From assembly GCA_932521035.1 (NCBI GenBank), contig OW051495.1, forward strand, positions 8,742,001 to 8,806,000: 64,000 nt of DNA, read 5' to 3'. The stretch is from Oscheius dolichura. Taxonomy: Eukaryota; Nematoda; Chromadorea; Rhabditida; Rhabditidae. The translations under genes were made by a program, and so were the position numbers. Positions within the stretch are counted from its first letter, which is position 1. Every line of letters starts with the position of its first letter. Positions 1 to 11,819 of this stretch are shown piece by piece. The notes under the pieces are model-generated. The model made no database searches. It worked only from the letters and a program-made list of their open reading frames with translations, and was not told the DNA's origin.

Positions 1-2184
1 AAACTTTCTTGTTCTTTTAGATTGCCGCCTATCCTGAAGCGATGACAGCAAAGCAATACGATTTTGTCAGTAAAAAAGTGACCACAAAACACAAGGTCCC
101 AAAACGACTACAGTTCAATATATCCCGGTTCCATAAGAAGAGAATGAGAAGGAACGTTTTATCTCTCTACACAAATGTGAGATCTTTTAAACCACGTAAC
201 AAATGTTTCCACAGGATGAAGCTAAAGTTGCAGCAAAATTAGTAGACAAGCTGGATTCTCCATGGAAAATCAGATCACTGCCAAGTGCCCCGGCTCTGAA
301 AGACAGCAATGACCCACCGTCTTTGGTTACGGTATGCTCCTGACAGCCTTCTACCCTTGTTTTCCAGAAAATTACTGATCTCCTTGGAGGAGTTGTAAGG
401 CTGGTGAAGAACAAAACACGCGAGGAGCAAACAAACCTCCATGATTCCTATAAAAAACTCCAACAGGTCAATATTTTCAAGACATGGTTGATACTTTTTG
501 TTCCATTTACGGAGAGATCTTTGCTCCTATCAGAACCCCAAGCCGTATGACGCGAGAGGTCAACCTGTCACTCCGAATTAGGGGTATTGTTCTAGAAGGA
601 CAAAATAGCCGAGAAGTTCACAAAGTCACAGTGGAAATAGACCAACCGGCACCTAATAAAAGGGAATGTTCAGCTTCAAAGCCTTGTCTCCAAGAGGAAC
701 AACCAGGGGAACTTCAAGTACCGTATGCTGGATATGGTCCTGGGAAGAAACACCCCTCTTCAGAGGAAGAAAGCCTTCGAGGACCAGTGAGTTTTACTTT
801 TCTGAAAAGTTACCATATTCTAGATTTCAAAATGGATCCCCAATGAACAAGAACGCCTACGATCTCGTTACAACCCTCTCAAAACATACAAAGGGCAAGA
901 GCTTCAATATCCTCTCGCCGCGATTCTTCCCTTTGATGCCACAGAAGGAAGCGAGGGTTGTCAACCGTGTTTCCTCACACGATAAAATTGTTAAGGTTTT
1001 TTCTATCACCGAACATTCTGCCATTCTACAAAGACGACTCGGGGAATAGTATTCTACCATTGCCGAAGCTGCTTGGAGAAATTGGAACTGGAAAAAAAGA
1101 GAAGGACAAGATTTTGGAACTGATTATGGAGGCTTCTGGTTGAAGTTTTTCTTGTTTTTTGGCATCCACAGGGGGAAAAAGGAAACGCTCATTCTAGAGG
1201 ATGGTTGCACGCATTTTGCAAAAGTTTTCAATGCCGATGAAGTTAATCTTTTTACAGGAGCCAACGAAATAGTCGAGGACGCCTTCCAAATAAGCAAGAA
1301 CCTACTAAAAACGGATTTGGGAAAGGATATCCTTGAAATAAGTACCGTAATCGAGAAGTCTTACCTAGCCGTACAAAAATCCTTTTCCCATCAACAGAAG
1401 AAAGACTTATCTCGAAGAAAGTATACATTCCTAGATAAGGATCAGCTACACAAACTTTATGGAGAAAATGGTTGTTTTTCTTTCCTGCTAGAGTTGTGAA
1501 CAATTTGAACTTATAGGAATTTATAATAACTCACTTTCCAAATTACAATTTGACATTGATGAATATACCAGAATGAGCCAGGAAGAAAAGGAGGACTCGT
1601 TGAAGGAGACTGTGAGAATCCTAGCTGGCCAGCCCTCGAGAAGAAGTAAACGAGCCCTTACAGTAAAAGTATTGAGGCCAACTGTTTTGGCGCCTTTTGC
1701 CTTTGCCCCAAATATTGAAGTGGTACGTTTTTTCACTATAATCCAAGCATTTGTGGGATATCAGTTCAATATCCTTGGCCCGACAGTCCTCTCTCCTAAT
1801 CTATTCTCTCCAAGCATTTTGACCCCTCTTCTGCTGAGTCCTCCTGTTCTCTCACCACAGGTCTTCTTTTTTGTTTCCTCTTTAGCCAGTAAAATATTTC
1901 AGATCGGCCATCCTCTGATCCTGTCGCCATATCTTCTAGGACCTAATGTTTTATCGGGGTCTATCTTCAATCCCTACATTTTATCGCCTTACGTACTATC
2001 TCCAAACGTCTTAAACCCGTACGTTATGTCTCCTCTCATTCTGAGCCCCCTAGTCCTCTGTCCAGCCTTGTCCAGTCCAACACTAATGTCGGGGTCAATC
2101 CTAAGCCCTTCGGTTGCTTCACCAGCCGTTCTTACTGAGTCTGCTTTAGCTATTGCTGTATTATCCCCCAGTGTTCTTCAGTGA
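1..2184 (+). CDS. MLT-10-like moulting cycle protein, copy A (5' end outside window)
   Basis: The 3' part of a nematode-specific moulting-cycle family gene (MLT-10 type), a secreted protein of the moulting epidermis/cuticle by family knowledge. The first visible exon follows a TTTTAG acceptor at about 21. Later exons encode, in order, a basic segment, a helical segment containing KITDLLGGVVRLVKNKT, a YRMLDMVLG block, an ILSPRFFPLMP block, an LSPNILPFYKDD block, and VLAPFAFAP at about 1690-1710. The C-terminal third is hydrophobic and rich in repeated L-S-P units (about 1770-2170, for example YVLSPNVLNPYVMSP). The stop is TGA at 2182-2184. Exon order matches the two minus-strand copies at 5159-8304 and 8599-11819, but the protein is clearly more diverged, so this is an older paralogue in inverted orientation. 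The N-terminal signal exon lies upstream of the window. Confidence 0.85.
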
Positions 2185-3703
2185 AATGCAATAATTCTTC
2201 TTGTTTTCCCTCTATTGCCCCTTGTTTCCATAAAAGATGAGGCAGATATCTCGACCAATTATCACGATCACCATCATAAAATTTATGATGGTCTGTCTCG
2301 CACGTCCTTCCTTGCGGTGTCGTTATTGAACTTTAAGGATCATCCGTATATTTCGGAACCCGGTCTTTGGAATGTTTCGTCATATCCACATCCATGTCAC
2401 GAAGTAAGGAAGGCGGAAGAAGAAGACCCATCATCCAGGGAAAACAATCGCGGAAAGGCCAAAGAAGGGGTGCCTTCTGCTACAAACATCGTTAAAAAGG
2501 GAATCTCAACGTTCAATTATTTTACAGAGCCACCTTTTTCATCGCTGATGTCTGAGTTCAAGATGTTGAACATGATTCATTCCAGACATACGCCATTACC
2601 ACCTTTTAGGTGGTCATTTCCTCACGCGGTCGCCAAAAAGGCAGATTTGAAAAACAGTTATTTCAATGCGTAGCCATCCTGGATAACAGACATCTGGCTC
2701 ATTGTGACCGATTCATCTTCAGCTTGTGGTATATGCTTGAGACAACGTCAGATTCCTGATAATTTCCAAAAAGAAGGTTTGCAATCCTGGCTTACTAGGT
2801 AAAACTAAGGAAGGCGTCTTGATCATCTTCTTCGTTTTCTGCTTCTTGTAGTGAATAAAGAGGATAACTGGAGTCGCTGTACCAATAGTCCGATCATTTG
2901 AGCAACAACCCTGGGAAAATTTTTAATTGTGAATGAATTATCGCCCACCCCATAGATGGGGTAATTTTAGCGCGGCTCTTTCTGAACCTTCAAAAAGTTA
3001 TAATCATAGGGCACGCCCTATAATTTGTCACAGGTCTATTTTGGTATTATTGTTATGTCAAAAACTGGGGTGTACTCTCTAAAAAATAGACGTTGTTTCC
3101 CATGGACAAGCCATATTAACATAAATGTTTTCTGACATATTCAAATCTCATTATAAAAAATTTGCAGTTTTCCATGCCCCATGCCCATATCTCCCCTACC
3201 GAATGAGTAATACCCACTTAGGATAACTCCCTCATCGCAATGCGACACTTTTTTCCCCGGAGTAGGGGGGTAATTATCGGATATCCCTGGCCAATCCCTT
3301 TCCAGAGATCGTCGTTTTGTTTTCTCTTCTTTCCATAAACTAATTCTACCGTTTACTGTATTCAAAAGATCCGAGTGTTCACGGAAAGCCAAAATATCCC
3401 CTAGTACAGATGTAATTTTGTGGATTTCTCCTGTCATCTGATAATTGTTTCCGGGATCCACAGGATAAACATTAAAAAATCTGCCCGGTCCGTGTGAAAA
3501 ACGACTATCTTTCCGAAATTACACATTTCTTCCTCGTTCCTTACTGTCATAATTAGCCGGAAAATCCAGAACAAGCAAAAGTTCCGTTATAAATAGAAAT
3601 GTTGGCCTCATTTACGAGATGCCATCAGTATTCGCCGTTCCTTGCCTTCTCATTCTTATGCGTCTTTTGTGAATTAGAGATCATTCAGTTCAATTTTCAG
3701 GAA
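2185..3703. other. intergenic region
   Basis: No supported gene. An open frame at 2215-2673 (+) begins only 30 bases after the preceding stop and shows no family resemblance, so it was not called. A GC-rich hairpin (ATAGGGCACGCCCTAT) lies at about 3007-3022. The DNA just before 3704 should contain the promoter of the chemoreceptor gene. A TATAAA lies at 3588-3593, but it precedes a less likely upstream ATG. Confidence 0.5.
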
Positions 3704-5092
3704 ATGCTCATCTCTCCTCATGTCTATCATGACTTTACCGTATACGGCTGTTGTATTGCTGCTTTTCTCAATCTCATTATTGTTCCCCTCTCTGTGATAC
3801 AGTCAAAATACAGCTTGGGATCTTTTAAAATTATCATGTTGGTCTTCGCCGCGACCAATATGCTCCATTACTTTGTGGATACCTTCAGTCTTCCGGTAGG
3901 TTTCTTTTTGAACTTTTAAAACCGCCGTATATCGTTCTAGAGATTCTACACTGGCCACAAATTGTCTCTTGTCTATGTCAGTGGCCGTGCTAAAGACTGG
4001 GGAGGTCTTTGGGCCACAATTTGTGGTGTTTGGCTGTGTAACGTCTTCATGCTACAAGTATTCCTGGAAGCTTTGCACTTCGCCTACCGGTATATCCTCC
4101 TCTGCCAGGAGAAATTACACTTCCTCCTGAGCACTTCAAACGTGATCAAGATTCTCCTGACCTCTGTTCCCATCTATGCCGCTCTCCATACAGCCAACTT
4201 CATCTACATGATGCCATTCGATGAAGACGTCCTCCTCGCTTTAGAAAACGAGGAATACTATAATTTGGACATGAAACCGCAGGAGTTGCATGGAATTGCC
4301 ATGCTTTACGTGGTAAGAATCATCTATTCTGATCAACCTAACCCAATGTTTTGACGGTTTCCGTAGGGATATAGCTCAGTGGTAGAGCGCTTCCTGAGAG
4401 GTCTGGGGTTCAATTCAATATATCTCCAGAATATTTTTGCTTTTTTCGCTCTATTCAATAACCTCTTTTCAGAAGAAATCCCCCATCGGTGAAGAAGTAA
4501 CACGATGGAGAGGTATTTTAGCTATTTGCTTCCTTTTGGGGTGTAATGCTCTCCTCCTTTCGACTATGGTCTTCTGCGGATTTAAAATGCACCACAAAAT
4601 TAAGGCAGACTGGTTATATGAGAAGTCCAAAGAGTATTTTCAGTCCTTCACCTCGGCTTCCAGTAAAAGAACAAAGGAAATGCATCATACGCTGTTTCAA
4701 ATGTTGATAGCACAGACCACCACTCCGCTTATTCTACTGCATACTCCTTGTACAGTATTGTTAGTTGGACCGTTCTTTGTGGAATTTGGGAAGTAAGTAA
4801 ATGACAGACCATGCTTTCATGGTAGAGATTTTCACAGATTCTAAGGGCTCGACCCGCTCTGGAGTGACCTTTTGCGGTCCGAAGTGACTGACGATCCAAT
4901 AGTTAACCATTTTTTAGTGGAGCCGACCTGATGATGTTGGTAGTACTCGTCTACCCATTAGTAGCACCAATGATAGTGATCTACTTCATGAACAGGACCT
5001 TCTTCCGTCGGCTATATGGTATCCTAACTAACAAGACAAACTATTCTTTTGCCAGTTTCCGTCCATCAACTGTCCACAATTCTTCCCTATAA
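3704..5092 (+). CDS. Str-class serpentine chemoreceptor (7TM GPCR)
   Basis: Four exons (3704-3895, 3941-4312, 4473-4792, 4918-5092) join in frame to give 352 residues, the usual length for the nematode Str family of seven-transmembrane chemosensory receptors. Family hallmarks are an N-terminal hydrophobic helix followed by YSLGSFK, a central FAYRYILLC motif at the end of TM3, a basic loop between TM5 and TM6 (SSKRTKEMHHTLF) and a final helix with YPLVAPMIVIYFMN. These receptors act in the ciliary membrane of sensory neurons. I chose ATG 3704 because it follows the acceptor CAATTTTCAG directly, as in trans-spliced genes. An in-frame ATG at 3599 would add 35 poorly convincing residues. The second intron holds a tRNA-like pseudogene. 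The stop is only a few bases from the poly(A) signal of the opposite-strand gene. Confidence 0.88.
4366..4428 (+). pseudogene. tRNA-Ala-like pseudogene in chemoreceptor intron
   Basis: A 63-nt stretch starts with GGGATATAGCTCAGTGGTAG, an excellent D arm and A box of tRNA-Ala type. It ends with ATATCTCCA, which pairs with the first seven bases to give a complete acceptor stem. The middle is too short: after the D arm there is only about a dozen bases (CTTCCTGAGAGG) before the variable/T region, so the anticodon loop is missing. The T stem is also mismatched. It is therefore a deleted copy, inserted in the second intron of the Str gene on the same strand. Confidence 0.75.
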
Positions 5093-5097
5093 CTTTT

Positions 5098-5103
5098 TTT
5101 ATT
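5098..5103 (-). promoter_or_regulatory. poly(A) signal of MLT-10-like copy B
   Basis: AATAAA on the minus strand, about 55 bases beyond the stop of copy B. It lies only 6 bases past the stop of the convergent chemoreceptor gene, so the two 3' ends must overlap or nearly touch. Confidence 0.5.
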
Positions 5104-5158
5104 AACATGTAAAAAACATAACAATTATTAGACCCTGTATTTTTTTCTTTTCTCCGCG

Positions 5159-8100
5159 TTAGGAAAAGACGGTTGGTGAGAGAACAGCAGCAGCCAGTGC
5201 TGATTCCGTAAACACTGAAGGCGAGGCAACGGCTGGGGAAAGAATAGCTCCTGAGAGAATGGTAGGCGACAAAACATCAGGACAGAGGACGAAGGGAGAA
5301 AGGATAAGGGGCGATAACACGTAGGGATTGATCACGTTGGGGGACAGGACGTAGGGCGAAAGGACATACGCATTGAAGACAGCTGCCGAGATCGTATTGG
5401 GTCCAAGGAAATAGGGTGATAGAATCAACGGATCTCCTACCTGGAAATAATTATTTCAAGACCCGCTGTGTGTTTCATTAAAGTTAAAATTCCCTACCTG
5501 AGGTGAAATAATGGGTGGGCTCATAAACAGCGGCGAGATAATACTAGGTGAGAAGATATTCGGTGAGATTACTAATGGTCCCAAGACGCTGAACTGAAAA
5601 GAAATATTCCTTGTTTTCATTTATTCCAAGGCTTACTGTTAAAACAGCAGGAGCAAATCCAAATGGAGCCAGAACTGTTGGCATGAGTACGGCTAATTTG
5701 AGAGTCCTCTTATGCCGCCTCTTCTTCTCTTCAGCTAGAATTCTCACAGCTTGTTTTAGTGATTCTCCCTTGCTTATATGGTCTAACTCGCTGTACTGAT
5801 CAATATCAAATGGTAGATCGGCTATGGAGTTGTTGTATACTCCTTTAAATGGCACTTCTAGGTGTAATAAAGAGGAAACGAACCGTTCTCTCCGTAAAGA
5901 TGATTCAGCTGCTCCTTATTCATGTAGGTATACTTCTTATTAGTCATCTCCTTCCTTTGCTTCCTTGTAAAGGTCTGTTCAAGACCTTTAAACGCATCTC
6001 CAATTGCATTGGTTATATCCAGGATCTCCTTTCCCATTCCGGAAGCTTTCAAATTTTTGACGATGTTCAAGGCATCGTCGACTACTTCATTCACTCCTAT
6101 AACCCGCAGTCCCTTAAAATTGAGTGATCCTACCTGATGCATCCATAATAAGTTCCAGTACATTTGACCTGTCTTCTTTCTTCATTCCAGCCTTCTCCAA
6201 CATATCCGGTATTGGTAGGATACTGTTAGGAGAATCGTCTTTGTAGAGGGGGAAGAGATTTGGCGAGAGAATTGGTCTAGAAATGGGGGGCTTGGACAAA
6301 AGGGAAGTCTTACTTTTTGTTACTGTATTTATCTGGAAGAATGGGGAAAAATCTGGGAGACAAGAGGTTATAGTTGACATCTTTTGTATGCTTGCCAACT
6401 GACTCTACCAGGCCGTAGATTGACTTATCAACAAGGCCTTCCGGAACCAAATCACGGAATCTGGAAACGAGTAAGAGTATTGCAGTGGGTTTCATTTTCG
6501 AGCTACAAAATCATCCTATTCGAACTTACTTGTCGGTAAAAGACCTCGTCTTCCGCAACGGGTGCTTCTTCCCGAGAACCATATCCAGCATTCTATGTTT
6601 AAATTGTCCTTCTCTTCCCCGCTTGGTAACAAGTTCTTGCAATTCTGTCAACTTCTCATAAGTTTGATGGACTGTCTTCTGTTCTCCTGCGGTTTGGTTC
6701 TTCACCATCCTCACAAAACCACCCAGAAAGTCGGTGACTGTCTGTAAATCATTTTCAAATAACAACAACATTGGTTTGGTACCTTGACTGGTGATTTCTG
6801 ACCTTTAATGCTCTTCAAAGATGGAACTTTGGACATTGTTTTGACTTTCCATGGAGAATCCATCTTGTCAACGCGTTTGGCTTCCATTTTTGCTTCGTCC
6901 TGGAAACAATACTACTGTAGGACTTTTGATCGGTTAAAAAATGGTCACGATCGTGCGAACACTTGATAAATGGCTCTCTACTCTTAGTCACATATCAATG
7001 AGAAACCTTGAATTTCGGGGCAATCGGTTGCCTTCAGTGGCAATGATCGGTCATGTGCCCATTTTTACATCTTTTTGACCGTTAAAGCTCACATTTGTGT
7101 AGAGAGATAGTATATTCCTTCTTACTCTTCTCCTGCACAGCGAATTTTCCCATTTCGCACTCATTGCGATCCGTTTCGGCCTTAAAGTCTGGCTGATTGG
7201 GTTAAAAAATGGCTTACTTCTTCATTTTGAACGGTTTTAACAACATTTTCTCCTTCTGATTCCGTAGCAGCTTCTTTATGACCTTCTTCTTCAAGGCTTT
7301 CTTCATTTCCTCCTTGTATCTGATCCTTCTTGGAGTGTTTTTCGGGGTAAAGATGGTATTCGGCATTTCCTTTCCCACGAAGTCATATTGGGGAGAGAAG
7401 GCAGCTTCAGGGAAATATTCCAGCTGGAGAAGAAACATTTAAAAAGAATTCTGTCCTAGTTCTAACCAATTTTCCATCGAAAGCCTTGACCAGACATTGT
7501 GCTCCCTTCTGTAGGTCATGTTCGCTGTCGATGGAATCCAAACAAGCCACGAACGCCTTACGATTCTTCCTGGAAATTATTTTATCACCCTCCCCTGTTG
7601 ATTGTTAAGGTGTTCAATTCGCTAACCGCACCTGATGCCCTTCCATTAATCACCTGCTTCAAGCTATCAGCTATTTTATGTTTGACCCGACCCGGACATA
7701 TGCTCGTTGACAAGCTACGCCTTTCAATTTTCTTTCTAGAGGATTCGTCCGATTTTCTGTAATCGAACGGGGGTAGTTATTTTTTGAAAAAGGTTTTGGA
7801 CTCGCGAATACGTTCCATAGAGCCAGAATAAAAGGTTAATGGACTTGAAAAAGAGTCAATGGTCGAGAGAATAAACTTTTTGAGGTCAACAATGAGAAAG
7901 TAATAGGGCGGAAGTGTTTCTGTCCTCTTTGGTCAGCGCGTGGGCTTGTCATAAATCGGACGGGTGTCTCATAAAACTGTACATTAAAAGTATCTTAAGA
8001 TTGAAAACGAGGAACTGGTGCTGAAGGTCTCTTCCGTTCTACACACGAGGTAACACTCCGGATAGAAGACTCGCCTGTTCATTTTCATGTAGAGTTCCTT

Positions 8101-8304
8101 GCCCATTGCTCCGAGAAGAGCCGAGATGGCCTGGGTATACCACCCATAGTGCAGCTGCTCCACTCTTTTGACTTCATTCGGAGTCAGTTTGACATCTTTG
8201 CTTTTCCTAGCTAGAGGATCGTCTCGGATGGCACACTGGACAGAGAGATAGAGGCCGAAACAAGTGACTATTAATGGACTAGAGAAAAGACAAACCATAG
8301 ACAA
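5159..8304 (-). CDS. MLT-10-like moulting cycle protein, copy B
   Basis: A complete minus-strand gene of about ten short exons. The first exon (from 8304) has a hydrophobic signal peptide ending near SVQCAIRDDPL, then a helical block (VEQLHYGWYTQAISALLGAM). Downstream exons carry DSIDSEHDLQKGAQC, PQYDFVGKEMPN, DFLGGFVRMVKNQT, RMLDMVLGKKHPL, NLLSPRFFPILP, ILSPNLFPLYKDDSPN, LNHLYGENG and VLAPFGFAPA, then the L-S-P repeat tail ending in SPTVFS and stop (TAA, 5159-5161). Secreted, matrix or cuticle role is by family knowledge only. It is a near-duplicate of copy C next door. Near 7600-7625 the frame of copy C is not preserved: the exon can be read only if a very short intron of about 36 bases (donor after GCATCAG, acceptor AACAG) is spliced out. 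Otherwise it has in-frame stops. Confidence 0.83.
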
Positions 8305-8598
8305 GGACGAGAAACCTCATCAAGCTTTAACGACTGCTGTCTGATAGCCGCGGGGAGGATCGGATAGGAGGATCTGTTTCTAATCCTGAAAGGCCGTTGC
8401 TGCTATTGGACGCCCCCTATTTGACCGTTCAAGTCGCGTTTTTTGGAAGGATTTGCTCCTTGAACTTCGCCACTATCTGCCAAGGAAAAGACAGGAAAGT
8501 ATTATAGAGGTTCTGTTCTTAAATTTCTTTATTAATCTGTAAAATAAACATCTCTCTATAACAATTATTAGACCCTGTAGTTTTTCATCTTTTTCGCA
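8305..8598. other. spacer between duplicate MLT-10-like genes
   Basis: Holds the upstream region of copy B (8305 to about 8460), which is recognisably similar to the DNA upstream of copy C (about 11820-11950), followed by the 3' UTR of copy C with an AATAAA at 8528-8533 on the minus strand. The shared upstream stretch shows that the duplication unit included promoter sequence. Confidence 0.6.
8528..8533 (-). promoter_or_regulatory. poly(A) signal of MLT-10-like copy C
   Basis: AATAAA on the minus strand 66-71 bases after the copy C stop. The following sequence (ACAATTATTAGACCC) is also found at the end of copy B, so the duplicates share their 3' ends. Confidence 0.5.
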
Positions 8599-11500
8599 TT
8601 AGGAAAAGATGGTTGGTGAGAGGACAGCCGCCGCGAGAGCTGATTCCGTAAATACGGAGGGTGAGGCAACGGCGGGACTGAATTTAGCCAATGACTTTTG
8701 ATTGTGGACGGGTACCTACCTGAGAATGGCTCCTGAGAGAATGGTAGGCGACAAAACATCAGGACAGAGAACGAAAGGAGATAGAATAAGAGGCGATAAT
8801 ACGTAGGGATTGATGACGTTGGGAGAAAGGACGTAAGGCGAGAGAACGTAAGCATTGAAAACGGCTGCCGAAAGAACGTTAGGTCCGAGGAAATAGGGCG
8901 ACAAGATCAGGGGATCTCCTACCTGAAAATGGATGCTTTGAAATAAAAATAAACGCTACCTGTGGCGAAATAACCGGTGGACTCATAAATAGTGGTGATA
9001 CAACACTAGGAGAGAAGATATTCGGTGAGATTACTAATGGCCCCAAGACGCTGAGCTAAGAAAAGAGCCTTTCATTTTCTGGTACAAACCAACCGTTAAA
9101 AATGCTGGAGCGAAGCCAAAAGGAGCCAGAACTGTAGGCTTGAGCACGGCTACTTGAAGGGTTCTCTTATGTCTTCGCTTCTTTCCTGCTGCTAGAATTC
9201 TCACGGCATATTTCAGCGACTCTCCCTTCGCCTTATGGTCCATTGTACTGTACTGGTCAATATCAAATGGTAGATCCACTACCGTATTATTGTAGATTCC
9301 TTTAAAAGCCCAATAAATTTGAATAAAAATACAGAAAGCGTACCGTTCTCTCCGTAGAGATGATTCAACTGATCCTTATTCATATAGGTGTACTTCTTAT
9401 TTGTCATTTCTTTCTTCTGTTTCTTTGTCAATGTCTGTTGGAGGCCCTTAAAAGCATCACCGATTACATTGGTAATATCCAGGATCTCTTTTCCCATTCC
9501 GGAGGCTTGTAGGTTTTTCACAATGCCTAATGCATCGTCAACAACTTCGTTGACTCCTCAAAATTACAGTGTTCACTAAAAATAAAGGAAACCACTCCCC
9601 TACCCGATGCATGCATGATGAGTTCCAATACATTCGTTCTGTCTTCTTTCTTCATTCCAGCCTTCTCTAACATTGTCGGTATTGGGAGAATACTATTCGG
9701 AGAGTCCTCTTTATAGAGGGGGAAGAAATTTGGCGACAGGATTGGTCTAGAAATGGGTATCTTGCAGGAATCAGAAGGAGGCTTACTTTTTGTTACTGTA
9801 TTTATCTGGAAGAATGGGAAAAAATCTGGGAGACAGTAGATTGTAGTTGACGTCTTTAGTATGCTTGCCAACTGACTCTACTAGACCGTAGATTGACTTA
9901 TCAACAAATCCCTCGGGGACCACATCTCGGAATCTAAAGCGGAATTGGATTGGTTAGGTTATTGGAAGAATTAGAGAAGAAAACTCACTTATCGGTAAAC
10001 GATTTCTTTTTCCTCAATGGGTGATTCTTCCCCAGAACCATATCCAGCATCCTGTGCTTGAATTGCCCATCTCTACCCCGCTTGGTTACAAGTTCTTGCA
10101 GCTCCGTCAATTTCTCATAAGTTTGATGGACTGTCTTCTGTTCTCCCGACGTTTGATTCTTCACCATTCTCACAAATCCTCCCAATAGGTCTGTCACTGC
10201 CTACACATCATCTTTTTCCGAATAAAAAGAGCCCTTTTGGTACCTTTACAGGTGATTTCCGATTATTGTTGCTAGCCAACGAGGGCACTTTTGACATGCT
10301 CTTGATTTTCCACGGCGCATCCATCTTGTCAACGCGTTTGGCTTCCATTTTAGCTTCGTCCTGCAACGTAGAGCCATTGTTTATGGCAAATGGGTTAAAA
10401 AATGGTCAAAATCATGCGAACATTTGATATTGCGTTCTTCCCCTCTACCGGCGTCCCATATCAATGAGAAACCTTGAATTCCAGGGCAATAGGTACTCCC
10501 TGACCGCCGAGAGTGGCTGCGTGTTCCGTTTTCCCTACCCTACTCGTAAAAACTCACATTTGTGTAGAGAGACAGTATATTTCTTTTTACTCTCCGCCTA
10601 TACCAAGAATTCTGGTGCTCAGTGCTCATTGAGATCCGTTTTGGCCTGAAAATTTTGTTTTTACGGCAAACAAATACTCTACTTGTTCATTTTCTTCATT
10701 TTGAGCGTCATCCTTTGTTTTTGGTCCCGTAGCAGCTTCTTTATGACCTTCTTCTTCAAGGCTTTCTTCATTTCCTCCTTGTATCTGATCCTTTTTGGAG
10801 TATTTCTCGGAGTGAATATAGTATCCGGCATTTCTTTTCCCACAAAATCATATTGAGGAGAGAAGGCTGCTTCAGGAAAAGATTTCAGCTGGAAAATTGG
10901 AAGTTAAAGAGAAGCCCACTTAATTTCTGACCAATTTTCCATCGAAAGCCTTGACCAGACATTGTGCTCCCTTCTGTAGGTCGTGTTCACTATCAATAGA
11001 GTCCAAACAAGCCACGAAGGCCTTTCGATTCTTCCTGGAAATCTCGCCATTATCCTCACCCTTGTCTGCTATGATCATCCGTCCACTAACCGCTTTAGCC
11101 CTTGATGTCCTCCCATTAATCACCTGTTTCAAGCTAGCGGCGAGCCGCTCGCCGCAAACGACCCAGCTTCTAGTTTCACAGTACAAATGGTTTCTAGAAA
11201 TCTTTGCAAAGGAGGCACTTGGATATTGTGATGTGGAAGTGTGCCAAGATGTAATCGGCCCCGATATTCAGCGACTACAAGGAGTGCAAGGACAACGGTA
11301 CCATTAAACACGTTCAATAGAGTCAGAATAAAGATTTGAAAAAGAGTCAATGGTCGAGAGAATAAACTTTTTGAGGTCAACAATGAGAAAGTAACAGGGC
11401 GGAAGTGTTTCTGTCCTCTTTGGTTAGTGTTGTCTTGCCATAAATCGGGTAGCGTGTTAGGGACGGGCGCCTCATAAAAGTCGGCCGCATAACCATTAAA

Positions 11501-11819
11501 AGTATCTCGATATTGTAAATTAGGAAATCATACGGAATGTCTCTTCCCTTGTTTAAATGAGGTAACACTCCGGATAGAAGACTCGCCTGTTCATTTTCAT
11601 GTAGAGTTCCTTGCCCATTGCTCCGAGGAGAGCCGAAATGGCCTGGGTATACCAGCCATAGTGCAGTTGCTCCACTCTTTTGACTTCATTCGGAGTCAGT
11701 TTGACATCTTTGCTTTTCCTAGCTAGAGGATCGTCTCGGATGGCACACTGGACAGAGAGATACAGGCCGAAAAAGAAGAATATTAGAGGGTGATGGAAGA
11801 AAAGGCTAACCGAAGACAA
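8599..11819 (-). CDS. MLT-10-like moulting cycle protein, copy C
   Basis: Complete minus-strand gene, tandem duplicate of copy B. The signal peptide exon (from 11819) differs from B only in its hydrophobic core and then reads identically through VEQLHYGWYTQAISALL. The following exons match B block for block, with VINGRTSRAKAVSG in an exon that stays open here, then FLGGFVRMVKNQTS, VLGKNHPLRKKKS, NFFPLYKEDSPNSILPIP, YMNKDQLNHLYGENG and VLAPFGFAPAFL. The L-S-P tail ends SPTIFS, stop TAA 8599-8601. Copy C has one more intron than B: a 42-base GTAGGT...TTCAG segment (8678-8719) interrupts the tail just after PTILSGAIL. Function in moulting is by family membership (MLT-10/PF04870-type). Location is expected to be secreted or extracellular. 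Confidence 0.86.

Noticed and set aside
2215-2673. 152-codon open frame just after MLT-10-like copy A
   Set aside because: Starts 30 bases after the previous stop, has no signal peptide, domain or plausible splice structure, and lacks any relative among the other two copies.
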